From positions 1 to 8,916 of the forward strand of contig CAMBYA010000078.1 of NCBI GenBank assembly GCA_945872035.1: 8,916 bases of DNA, read 5' to 3'. Positions within the stretch are counted from its first letter, which is position 1. Each line of letters begins with the position of its first letter. The notes beneath the pieces are model-generated. The model was given only the letters and a program-made list of their open reading frames with translations, was not told where the DNA came from and searched no databases. The position numbers and the translations under genes are program-made. This document shows, one piece after another, positions 1 to 6,181 of the stretch. This stretch comes from Rhizobium sp. Q54 (GTDB lineage: Bacteria; Pseudomonadota; Alphaproteobacteria; SMXS01).

Positions 1-663
1 CGCGACTGGGTGACCAACGTGGACAGCACCTATTACCTGATCGGCACGGTCGCGGGCCCCCATCCCTATCCGGAGCTGGTGCGCGACTTCCAGTCGGTGA
101 TCGGCACCGAGACGCGCGAGCAGATGCTGGCGGCCGAAGGCCGGCTGCCGGACACGCTGGTCGCCTGCGTCGGCGGCGGCTCCAACGCCATTGGCCTGTT
201 CCACCCGTTCCTCGACGACGAGAACGTCGCCATGACCGCTGTGGAAGCGGCGGGCCACGGCATCGAGACCGGCCAGCACGCCGCCTCGATCAGCGCCGGC
301 AGCCTGGGCGTGCTGCACGGCAACCGCACCTATCTGCTGCAGGACGAGGACGGCCAGATCACCGAGGCACACTCCATCTCGGCAGGGCTCGACTATCCGG
401 GCGTCGGGCCGGAGCATGGCTATCTGGCCGACGTCGGCCGGGTTCAGTACGTGTCGGCCACCGACAAGGAAGCGCTCGACGCCTTCCAGCTCTGTTGCCA
501 GCTGGAGGGCATCATTCCCGCGCTGGAATCCTCCCACGCGCTGGCCCATGTGGCCAAGGTGGCGCCGGGCCTGCCGAAAGATCACTTAATCGTTGTCAAT
601 CTCAGCGGACGCGGCGACAAGGATATCTTCACCGTCGCCGACGCTCTGGGAGCGAAGATTTGA
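1..663 (+). CDS. trpB: Tryptophan synthase beta subunit, C-terminal part (5' end outside window)
   Basis: TrpB joins indole (channelled from TrpA) to L-serine with pyridoxal phosphate to make tryptophan, in the cytoplasmic alpha2-beta2 complex. The frame is open from base 1, and the visible 220 residues match the C-terminal part of the roughly 400-residue family. The segment begins RDWVTNV, equivalent to about residue 176 of the E. coli protein. Visible landmarks are the cofactor-phosphate loop GGGSNAIG, the GLDYPGVGP segment carrying the conserved active-site Asp, the [11 protein letters not shown] segment with the cofactor-facing Glu, and the final NLSGRGDKD motif whose Ser contacts the pyridine nitrogen. 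The Schiff-base lysine lies upstream of the window and cannot be checked. The stop codon overlaps the trpA start (TTGA), which fits coupled synthesis of the two subunits. Identification is secure; only completeness is unknown. Confidence 0.97.
   Translation, partial: RDWVTNVDSTYYLIGTVAGPHPYPELVRDFQSVIGTETREQMLAAEGRLPDTLVACVGGGSNAIGLFHPFLDDENVAMTAVEAAGHGIETGQHAASISAGSLGVLHGNRTYLLQDEDGQITEAHSISAGLDYPGVGPEHGYLADVGRVQYVSATDKEALDAFQLCCQLEGIIPALESSHALAHVAKVAPGLPKDHLIVVNLSGRGDKDIFTVADALGAKI
648..652 (+). promoter_or_regulatory. Shine-Dalgarno sequence of trpA
   Basis: GGGAG lies inside the last codons of trpB, seven bases before a TTG at 660. It supports TTG 660 as the trpA start. The more distant in-frame ATG at 495 would overlap trpB by about 170 bases and add 55 residues with no TrpA character. 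Confidence 0.65.
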
Positions 664-1520
664 TCACGACGCCTGGCCGTATCGAACGCCGCTTCGCGGA
701 TCTGCGCGCGGAAGGCCGCGCCGCCTTCGTGTCTTTCATCACCGCGGGTGATCCGAACATCGAGCAGTCCGAGAAAATCCTGGCGGGCCTGCCGGCAGCC
801 GGTGTCGACATCATCGAGCTGGGCATGCCGTTCACCGATCCCATGGCAGACGGCCCGGCGATCCAGGCGGCGGGACTGCGTGCGCTGGCCTCGGGCCAGA
901 CCCTGCGCAAGACGCTGGGCATGGTGGAGCGCTTCCGCAAGGCCGACAACGATACGCCCATCGTGCTGATGGGCTATTACAACCCGATCTACAAATACGG
1001 CGTCGATGCGTTCCTGGCGGACGCGGTGAAGGCCGGAGTCGATGGTTTGATCGTTGTCGACCTGCCGGCCGAGGAAGACGCCGAACTGTGCGAGCCGGCG
1101 GTCGCCGCCGGCATCCGCTTCATCCGGTTGCTGACGCCCACGACCGACGACAAACGGCTCGAGCGGGTCATCGGTAACTCCAGCGGCTTCCTCTACTACG
1201 TGTCGGTCACCGGCATCACCGGCGCCGCCAAGGGCGCGCAGGGCGCGGTGGGCGCGGCGCGCAAGCGGTTCGCGGCGAAAAGCGACCTGCCCGTGGTGGT
1301 CGGCTTCGGCATCAGGACCGCCGACGCGGTGGCAGAGATCGCCGCCGTGGCGGACGGCGCCGTGGTCGGCTCGGCCATCGTCGACCGGATCGCGAACAAT
1401 ATCGGCCCCAGCGGCGGTCTGACCGACGACGGCATAAGCGACGTGCTGGGCTTCGTGGCCGATCTCGCCTCGGGCGTGCGCCGCGCGAAACAGCCCATCG
1501 CCGCGGGAGGCGCCCGTTGA
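660..1520 (+). CDS. trpA: Tryptophan synthase alpha subunit
   Basis: TrpA cleaves indole-3-glycerol phosphate to indole and glyceraldehyde 3-phosphate, and indole is tunnelled to TrpB. From the TTG start at 660 the protein has 286 residues, close to the usual 265-280, and begins [12 protein letters not shown] as expected for alphaproteobacterial TrpA. It is a TIM barrel. Catalytic Glu is residue 53 in ELGMPFTDP and catalytic Asp is residue 64 in MADGPAIQ. The VTGITGA loop and the GFGI and GSAI segments that bind the substrate phosphate are also present. The TTG start overlaps the trpB stop by four bases, and a good GGGAG Shine-Dalgarno precedes it. The TGA stop in turn overlaps the accD start. 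An ATG at 495 is in frame but lies within trpB and is rejected. The function is certain and the start is likely. Confidence 0.96.
   Translation: MITTPGRIERRFADLRAEGRAAFVSFITAGDPNIEQSEKILAGLPAAGVDIIELGMPFTDPMADGPAIQAAGLRALASGQTLRKTLGMVERFRKADNDTPIVLMGYYNPIYKYGVDAFLADAVKAGVDGLIVVDLPAEEDAELCEPAVAAGIRFIRLLTPTTDDKRLERVIGNSSGFLYYVSVTGITGAAKGAQGAVGAARKRFAAKSDLPVVVGFGIRTADAVAEIAAVADGAVVGSAIVDRIANNIGPSGGLTDDGISDVLGFVADLASGVRRAKQPIAAGGAR
1505..1510 (+). promoter_or_regulatory. Shine-Dalgarno sequence of accD
   Basis: GGGAGG sits six bases before the TTG at 1517, inside the end of trpA. This is a near-ideal match to the 16S anti-Shine-Dalgarno and fixes the non-ATG start of accD. Confidence 0.75.
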
Positions 1521-2440
1521 ACTGGCTGAAGAAAGGTCGAGCCAAGCTCAGCACCATCTTCCGGCGTGAGCGTCCCACCTCCGAGGAGGTGAAGTGGGAT
1601 ACCTGCGTCAACTGCGGCCAGATGATCTATCACAAGGAAATGGTCGCGGCGCAGTATGTCTGCCCGCATTGCGGCCATCATCACAAGATGCCGCCCAAGG
1701 AGCGCTTCGCGGCGCTGTTCGACGGCGGATCCTACGATCCGATCGCCGTGCCGAAGCAGGCCGACGATCCGTTGAAGTTCCGCGACAAGAAGAAGTACAG
1801 CGACCGCATCAAGGCGTCCCGGGTCGAGACCGGCGACCAGGACGCGGTGACCGTCGGCGAAGGCAAGATCGGCGGCGTCCCGGCGGTCGTCGCCATCCAG
1901 AGCTTCGCCTTCATGGGTGGCTCGCTGGGCATCGCGGCGGGCGATGCGTTCGTCGCCGGCGCGCTGCGAGCGGTGAACGAGAACTCCGCCTTCGTGATGA
2001 TCACGTCATCCGGCGGCGCGCGCATGCAGGAAGGCATCCTGTCGCTGATGCAGATGCCGCGCACCACCGTGGCGGTGCAGATGCTGCGCGAGGCGCGGCT
2101 GCCCTACGTCGTGGTGCTGACCGATCCGACGACCGGCGGCGTGACCGCGTCCTACGCCATGCTGGGCGACATCCAGATTTCCGAGCCCGGCGCGCTGATC
2201 GGTTTCGCCGGGCCGCGGGTCATCGAGAGCACGGTGCGCGAGCAGTTGCCCAAGGGCTTCCAGCGCGCCGAGTATCTGCTGGAGCACGGCATGATCGACA
2301 TGATCGTGCACCGGCACGACCTCGCTGCGAAGCTGGGCGGGCTGTTGCAGATGCTCATGGGTGGCCGGCGCGACGACAGGCCGCAGCAGTTGGCGCTGCC
2401 GTCGCCGGCCAAGGCCAGGCGCGGGGCCGCCGCCAATTGA
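1517..2440 (+). CDS. accD: Acetyl-CoA carboxylase carboxyltransferase subunit beta
   Basis: AccD pairs with AccA (not in this window) to transfer the carboxyl group from carboxybiotin-BCCP to acetyl-CoA, giving malonyl-CoA for fatty-acid synthesis. The protein has 307 residues, normal for the family. An N-terminal four-cysteine zinc ribbon has Cys30, Cys33, Cys49 and Cys52 (two CxxC pairs). The crotonase-like carboxyltransferase core follows, with [11 protein letters not shown] at residues 163-173 and [13 protein letters not shown] from residue 206. The conserved [11 protein letters not shown] and [18 protein letters not shown] blocks come next. The start is TTG, giving MNWLKKG, which matches the usual MNW/MSW N-terminus of the family. 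It overlaps the trpA stop by four bases and has a strong GGGAGG site. The last 20 or so residues are Ala/Arg-rich and low in complexity. Placement between trpA and folC is typical of alphaproteobacteria. Confidence 0.97.
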   Translation: MNWLKKGRAKLSTIFRRERPTSEEVKWDTCVNCGQMIYHKEMVAAQYVCPHCGHHHKMPPKERFAALFDGGSYDPIAVPKQADDPLKFRDKKKYSDRIKASRVETGDQDAVTVGEGKIGGVPAVVAIQSFAFMGGSLGIAAGDAFVAGALRAVNENSAFVMITSSGGARMQEGILSLMQMPRTTVAVQMLREARLPYVVVLTDPTTGGVTASYAMLGDIQISEPGALIGFAGPRVIESTVREQLPKGFQRAEYLLEHGMIDMIVHRHDLAAKLGGLLQMLMGGRRDDRPQQLALPSPAKARRGAAAN

Positions 2441-3711
2441 TCAGTCCATTGAGCAGCGATACGCTTCTCGCCCGGCTGCATACCCTTCATCCCAAGCTCA
2501 TCGACCTGTCGCTCGGCCGTACCGAGCGGCTGCTGGCGGCGCTCGGTCATCCGGAGCGCAGGCTGCCGCCGGTGCTGCATGTCGCGGGCACCAACGGCAA
2601 GGGCTCCACGGTGGCGCATCTGCGGGCCCTGCTGGAAGCGGACGGCAAGCGGGTGCAGACCTACATCTCGCCGCACCTGGTGCGCTTCCATGAGCGTATC
2701 CGGCTATCCGACGGGCTGATTTCCGAGGCGAAGCTGGTGGATGTCCTCACGCGCTGTGAAGCGGTGAACGGCGGCCGGCCGATCACGTTTTTCGAAATCA
2801 CCATGGTGGCCGCGTTCGTTGCCTTCACCGAGGACGATGCCGACTACTGCATTGTCGAGGTCGGGCTTGGTGGACGCTATGACTCGACCAACGTGCTGGA
2901 AGGCAAGCTGGCGAGTCTTATCACGCCTATCGGCCTCGACCACCAGAGCTTCCTGGGCGACACTGTCGCGCAGATTGCGGGCGAGAAGGCGGGGATTGTC
3001 CGCAAGGGCACGCCGGTATTCTCTGCCGCCCAGGAGCCGGAGGCGATGGCGGTGATTGAGGCCGAAGCGGCTGTGACGAATACGCCACTGAAGGTCGCGC
3101 GCCGGGACTGGACGGCCATGGTCGATGGTGAGGGCTGGACGTTCTCCGATGCGGCCGGAACGCTGCGCCTGCCCATGCCCGCGCTCGCCGGCGCGCACCA
3201 GATCGGCAACGCCGCGCTGGCGCTGGCCTGTCTGCGGTCGCTGGGGATCGCGCCCGCTACGGACAGGATCGAAGCCGCGCTGAAGGCCGTATCGTGGCCT
3301 GCGCGGCTGCAGCCGATCACGCGTGGCCCGCTCCTCGGCTCGCTGGCGAAGGGCACGAAGCTGTGGCTCGACGGCGGCCACAATCCTCACGCGGCCGAGG
3401 CGCTGGCGCGGGCGCTGGCAGGGCGCAGGCTGGACCTTGTCATCGGCATGCTGGAGGGCAAGGACGCCGCCGAGTTTCTGCGCGTGATGGCCCCGGTCGC
3501 CGCGTCGGTGAAGGCCGTGCCGATCGCCGGCGAGGCCTGCCATGATCCCGAGCATCTGGCTGACTTGGCTCGGCGCGTCGGGCTGGAGGCGGACGCCTTT
3601 CCGGATGTGCGATCCGCGCTCCGGGAATGCCACTCGTCGGAGGTATTGATCAGCGGCTCGCTCTACCTGGCGGGGCAGGTGTTGAACGCGTCGGGCATGG
3701 TGCCGGATTAA
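2437..3711 (+). CDS. folC: Bifunctional dihydrofolate synthase / folylpolyglutamate synthase
   Basis: FolC adds L-glutamate to dihydropteroate and then further glutamates to reduced folates, using ATP. It is a cytoplasmic Mur-ligase-type enzyme. The 424-residue product has the P-loop GTNGKGST at residues 51-58 and the SPHLVRFHERIRL folate-site block. The FEIT and EVGLGGRYDSTN segments follow, then ITPIGLDHQSFLGDT with GEKAGI, and the C-terminal-domain motif DGGHNP at residues 312-317. The start is placed at TTG 2437, which overlaps the accD stop (TTGA). The product then begins [14 protein letters not shown]. Another in-frame TTG at 2449 is possible but has no better ribosome site. The Shine-Dalgarno is weak here (only a loose G-rich stretch at 2422-2425), so translation probably depends on coupling to accD. 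It is the last gene of the operon and converges on the Rieske gene. Confidence 0.95.
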   Translation: MISPLSSDTLLARLHTLHPKLIDLSLGRTERLLAALGHPERRLPPVLHVAGTNGKGSTVAHLRALLEADGKRVQTYISPHLVRFHERIRLSDGLISEAKLVDVLTRCEAVNGGRPITFFEITMVAAFVAFTEDDADYCIVEVGLGGRYDSTNVLEGKLASLITPIGLDHQSFLGDTVAQIAGEKAGIVRKGTPVFSAAQEPEAMAVIEAEAAVTNTPLKVARRDWTAMVDGEGWTFSDAAGTLRLPMPALAGAHQIGNAALALACLRSLGIAPATDRIEAALKAVSWPARLQPITRGPLLGSLAKGTKLWLDGGHNPHAAEALARALAGRRLDLVIGMLEGKDAAEFLRVMAPVAASVKAVPIAGEACHDPEHLADLARRVGLEADAFPDVRSALRECHSSEVLISGSLYLAGQVLNASGMVPD

Positions 3712-3719
3712 CCAATGCC

Positions 3720-3823
3720 GTCATCCCGGCGAAGGCCGGGACCCAGACCCTTCCTTCCGAAAGACCGGCGCGTAGCGCGCAACGCTCTCGCCAAGCCTGG
3801 CTCCCGGCCTTCGCCGGGATGAC
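3720..3823. repeat. Composite palindromic intergenic repeat (two hairpin arms in inverted orientation)
   Basis: A perfect 22-bp inverted repeat occupies 3720-3741 and 3802-3823, with about 60 bases between. Each arm is itself a hairpin: CCCGGC-GAAG-GCCGGG at 3725-3740, extended by one T-A pair, and its complement on the right. A small GCGC-GTA-GCGC stem (3768-3778) lies almost at the centre of symmetry. Translated in the third frame the element reads VIPAKAGTQ and WLPAFAGMT. From memory, such peptides are a common spurious signature of dispersed palindromic repeats in proteobacteria, so this is probably one copy of a genome-wide family. It nearly fills the gap between two convergent genes and could act as a structured mRNA end for both. 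There is no T-run, so it is not a classical terminator, and no transposase is present. Confidence 0.8.
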
Positions 3824-3842
3824 AGTTGAGGGTGGAAAACCC

Positions 3843-5216
3843 TTACGCGCCCAGATACTTGTCCAGCGTGTTGTGCAGGTGGCGCAGGCGGGATTCCATG
3901 TAGTTGGAATAGGTGATCGCGCCCTTGACCGTGGCGTGGTTGCCCTCGTTCTGCCAGCGCATGATCTGGGTATCCTGGTCGAACAGCAGGCCGAAGCCCG
4001 GGTCCATGCCGGGCACGTCGCGGTAGGACTCATGCTCCTTCACATAGGTCACCGGCGCCGGGTCGGGGCGCGTCTGGCCCTTGGGCACCGGACGCATGAA
4101 CAGGATGTCGAACAGGCAGCGGTCCGGGTCGTTCCCCAGCGGACGGTACTGGTAGAGGATGCGCAGCGAGATGCCGGTGAAAATGAACAGGTTGGGGAAC
4201 AGGCTGTACTTGATCGAGTCCAGCACCTCCGAGTTCGACATGCCCGACAGGTCGATGCCGAACTGGGTCAGGTAGGCGTCGCGCATCTGCCTGGCCATCA
4301 CCTCGCGGGCGGTGCTGCCTTCCGGCACCTTCGGCTTGTCGCCGTCGACCAGCGAGCGGTCGCCCATCAGCATGCCGTCCAGCACCTGCTGCTCGGTCAT
4401 CTCGACGCCGCCGCGCCGGGTCTTCACGCCGAGAGCGACGAGGTCGCGGCTGACATGATCGCTGAAGATGTCGTGCTGCTGCTGGGCGGCGCTGCCGGAC
4501 AGCTGAGGGTGCACCATGGGGCCGTGATAGCCCTCTATGAACGCCTCCTGCGCCGCCTTCCAGTTGCAGGCCAGCTCCTTGCGGGCGTGGACGCTGACAT
4601 ACCAGTCGGTGAAGTCCCATGCCGCGCAATGCTCGGGCAGCACCTCCAGGTAGTCGAGCAGCGGCGGCGCACTGAGGTCCATGTTGATGAACACCAGGCT
4701 GTTCCAGACGTCCACCCGCACTTCGGGCAACCGGTTCTTCTCGTAATCCAGATGCGGGAATTCCCACGCACACGGTACTTCGTTGAGCGTGCCGTCCAGG
4801 TTCCAGGTCCAACCGTGATAGGGGCACTGCAGGTTGGCCGAGTAGCCGGCGGAATTGGAAGGCTTCAGCTTGGTGCCGCGGTGCAGGCAGGAATTGTGAT
4901 AGCCCTTCAGACCGCCGTCTTCCTGGCGCACGATCACGATGGAATGGCGGCCCAGATCGTAAACATAGTAGTCGCCGGGCTCGGGCAGGTGCTCGTCGCG
5001 GCAGGCATACTGCCAGACCTTGCGCCACATCTTCTTCATCTCGAGGTCGAAGAAGTCCTGCGAGGTGAAGCGGTCGAGCGCGATGTCCTCTGTCGTCTGG
5101 GGCACGCCAGCCTCCAGCTTCAGCACCGGCGGCGCGTCGCCATCCCTGGCGATGATTTCCTGGTAGAACGGCCCCATCACCTTGGCGGCCTTGGGCTGCC
5201 TGGACTCGATGTTCAT
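3843..5216 (-). CDS. Rieske non-heme iron oxygenase, alpha (catalytic) subunit; substrate unknown
   Basis: This 457-residue protein has the two-domain layout of ring-hydroxylating or Rieske-type mono/dioxygenases. The N-terminal Rieske [2Fe-2S] ligands are Cys110 and His112 (CLH) plus Cys131 and His134 (CPYH). The C-terminal catalytic domain has NWK at 218-220, the iron ligands His231 and His236, and a probable third ligand Asp415 in FDQD. Glu228 occupies the electron-bridging position where the classical motif has Asp. The start is ATG 5216, because GGGGAG precedes it by six bases; an upstream in-frame ATG at 5249 lacks such a site. There is no signal peptide. No ferredoxin, reductase or small beta subunit is nearby, so it must use redox partners encoded elsewhere. 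The reaction (ring dihydroxylation, O- or N-demethylation, or other hydroxylation) cannot be read from the sequence. Confidence 0.93.
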   Translation of the reverse strand: MNIESRQPKAAKVMGPFYQEIIARDGDAPPVLKLEAGVPQTTEDIALDRFTSQDFFDLEMKKMWRKVWQYACRDEHLPEPGDYYVYDLGRHSIVIVRQEDGGLKGYHNSCLHRGTKLKPSNSAGYSANLQCPYHGWTWNLDGTLNEVPCAWEFPHLDYEKNRLPEVRVDVWNSLVFINMDLSAPPLLDYLEVLPEHCAAWDFTDWYVSVHARKELACNWKAAQEAFIEGYHGPMVHPQLSGSAAQQQHDIFSDHVSRDLVALGVKTRRGGVEMTEQQVLDGMLMGDRSLVDGDKPKVPEGSTAREVMARQMRDAYLTQFGIDLSGMSNSEVLDSIKYSLFPNLFIFTGISLRILYQYRPLGNDPDRCLFDILFMRPVPKGQTRPDPAPVTYVKEHESYRDVPGMDPGFGLLFDQDTQIMRWQNEGNHATVKGAITYSNYMESRLRHLHNTLDKYLGA

Positions 5217-5222
5217 CGCGCA

Positions 5223-5228
5223 CTCCCC
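5223..5228 (-). promoter_or_regulatory. Shine-Dalgarno sequence of the Rieske oxygenase gene
   Basis: On the minus strand GGGGAG stands six bases before ATG 5216. It decides this start over the ATG at 5249, which would prepend eleven residues and lie inside the probable promoter. Confidence 0.7.
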
Positions 5229-5245
5229 TGCAACGGCGACAAAGA

Positions 5246-5274
5246 GCATAACACCTGTTATCTAACGGCGGCAA
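5246..5274 (-). promoter_or_regulatory. Possible promoter of the Rieske oxygenase gene
   Basis: Reading the minus strand, TTGCCG (5274-5269), a 17-base spacer, then TTATGC (5251-5246) gives a moderate sigma70-like promoter about 30 bases ahead of the ribosome site. A further TTGACC occurs at 5291-5286 but has no -10 box at proper distance. The assignment rests on pattern only. Confidence 0.35.
5248..5261. promoter_or_regulatory. Candidate operator: perfect 14-bp dyad ATAACACCTGTTAT
   Basis: The half-sites ATAACA and TGTTAT are exact inverted repeats around a CC centre. The dyad lies in the 94-bp gap between the Nudix and Rieske genes and overlaps the proposed -10 box, which would suit a dimeric repressor. 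It is notably AT-rich in a GC-rich neighbourhood. There is no regulator gene in the window, so the binding protein, if any, is unknown. Confidence 0.45.
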
Positions 5275-5310
5275 TTGGCCGGGTTGGTCAATCGAACAAA
5301 AAGGGCCCGG

Positions 5311-5724
5311 CTACTTGTTGTCCAGATAGTCCCGCAGCCGGTCGCGGTAATGCGAGACAAAGTCGTCGCGCTCCAGCAACTCGTCTATATGCACCAGCGA
5401 CCATTGCTGCCCTTCGTTGCCGAAGACGATGGCGTCGACGTGCTGGCGGGTCATGGTGCCGACGAAGAAGTGGGCGGACAAGCCGGTGAAGTCGGCTGAC
5501 GGATAGATGCGGTGCCAGTCAAGCGCGTCGGCTGCCACGCGGATGCCGAATTCCTCCTCCAGTTCCCGCAGCGCGCATTCGACCGGCGTCTCATCGCCCT
5601 CGCGGCCGCCGCCGGGCAGGTCCCACATGCCGGCGTAGCGCAGGCCGGGGAAGTCGTCGCGCTGGTAGACCAGCACGTGGTCACCGAGAAACAGGGCGAT
5701 CTTGGCGCCGCTGAAATCGTCCAT
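5311..5724 (-). CDS. Nudix hydrolase (MutT-like), substrate unknown
   Basis: This is a 137-residue single-domain Nudix protein, expected to hydrolyse a nucleoside diphosphate linked to another moiety, using divalent metal. The complete Nudix box spans residues 39-61: Gly39, Glu45, then Arg53-Glu54, Glu57-Glu58 and Gly60-Ile61, so the metal-binding glutamates are intact. The preceding WDLPGGG is typical. No second domain is present to reveal substrate; nucleotide-pool cleaning or a sugar-nucleotide or cofactor are all possible. The start is ATG 5724 with GGGGA (minus strand, 5736-5732) seven bases upstream. The trxA terminator hairpin lies only 17 bases before the start codon, so expression needs read-through or a promoter I could not identify. 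The Rieske gene follows 94 bases downstream on the same strand, but has its own candidate promoter. Confidence 0.92.
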   Translation of the reverse strand: MDDFSGAKIALFLGDHVLVYQRDDFPGLRYAGMWDLPGGGREGDETPVECALRELEEEFGIRVAADALDWHRIYPSADFTGLSAHFFVGTMTRQHVDAIVFGNEGQQWSLVHIDELLERDDFVSHYRDRLRDYLDNK

Positions 5725-5741
5725 GTCAAAATCCCCGAACG

Positions 5742-5765
5742 AAAAAGGGCGCCCGAAGGCGCCCT
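5742..5765 (-). terminator. Rho-independent terminator of trxA
   Basis: On the minus strand a perfect 7-bp stem GGGCGCC / GGCGCCC closes a TTCG tetraloop and is followed directly by TTTTT (5746-5742). The C(UUCG)G loop is unusually stable. It begins 25 bases past the trxA stop codon, so it ends the trxA transcript, and it lies just before the Nudix ribosome site. Confidence 0.9.
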
Positions 5766-5789
5766 CTCGAACCGCTATGCGGACACGGG

Positions 5790-6107
5790 TCAGATCGACT
5801 CGTTGATCCACTGAACGATCTTGCTCTTGGGCTGGGCGCCGACCTTGGTGGCGCGCAGCTCGCCGTCCTTGAACAGCATCAGCGTGGGAATGCCGCGCAC
5901 ACCGTAGCTGGTCGGCGACACGGGATTCTCGTCGATATTGAGCTTGGCGATGGTGACGCCGTTCATTTCCTCGGAGATCTCGTCGAGCGCCGGCGCGATC
6001 TGCTTGCACGGGCCGCACCACTCCGCCCAGTAATCCACGACCACGATGCCCGATGCGTCGAGAACGTCGGCCTGGAAACTGTCGTCGGTAATCTTCTTGG
6101 TGGCCAT
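5790..6107 (-). CDS. trxA: Thioredoxin
   Basis: This 105-residue cytosolic thioredoxin is a general protein disulfide reductant recycled by thioredoxin reductase. The active site WCGPC has Cys31 and Cys34, with the buried Asp25 and the cis-proline Pro74 in RGIPTL. Length and sequence match TrxA throughout, with no signal peptide or extra domain. The start is ATG 6107, eight bases after an AAGGA site (minus strand, 6120-6116). It follows addA by 74 bases, but has its own good promoter and an intrinsic terminator, so it is probably a largely independent unit. Location next to addA is the familiar alphaproteobacterial arrangement. Confidence 0.97.
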   Translation of the reverse strand: MATKKITDDSFQADVLDASGIVVVDYWAEWCGPCKQIAPALDEISEEMNGVTIAKLNIDENPVSPTSYGVRGIPTLMLFKDGELRATKVGAQPKSKIVQWINESI

Positions 6108-6145
6108 GGGGATATTCCTTGATCACGGGATGTGCTTGGACACCA

Positions 6146-6174
6146 AAAGTAGGGTCGGGCACCCGGTTGGTCAA
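6146..6174 (-). promoter_or_regulatory. Promoter of trxA
   Basis: On the minus strand TTGACC (6174-6169), exactly 17 bases, then TACTTT (6151-6146) forms a good sigma70-type promoter in the addA-trxA gap. It places transcription start about 30 bases before the trxA start codon. The -35 box begins eight bases after the addA stop codon. Confidence 0.6.
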
Positions 6175-6181
6175 GGGTGGG

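Noticed and set aside
495..659. An N-terminal extension of TrpA from ATG 495.
   Set aside because: It would overlap conserved trpB coding sequence by 169 bases and adds Arg/Gly-rich residues unlike TrpA. TTG 660 with GGGAG gives the expected N-terminus.
3824..3842. A Rieske terminator formed by AGGG...CCCT next to the stop codon.
   Set aside because: The stem is only four base pairs with a seven-base loop, and no T-run follows on the minus strand.
5298..5311. A second terminator just past the Nudix stop (GGGCCC followed by TTTTT on the minus strand).
   Set aside because: GGGCCC is a self-complementary hexamer with no loop, so it cannot fold as a proper hairpin. The T-run alone is not enough.
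3627..5489. A 620-codon open frame on the + strand covering the Rieske gene, and a 414-codon frame on the - strand at 4030-5274.
   Set aside because: Both are shadows of the Rieske gene caused by high GC. The + strand frame starts inside folC and runs through the palindromic repeat and the Nudix end. Neither translation shows a recognisable domain, while the true frame carries full Rieske and iron-binding motifs.
6152..6168. A small dyad (CGGGTGCCCG) in the spacer of the trxA promoter, as operator or addA terminator.
   Set aside because: Only four base pairs with a two-base centre; expected by chance in DNA this GC-rich.
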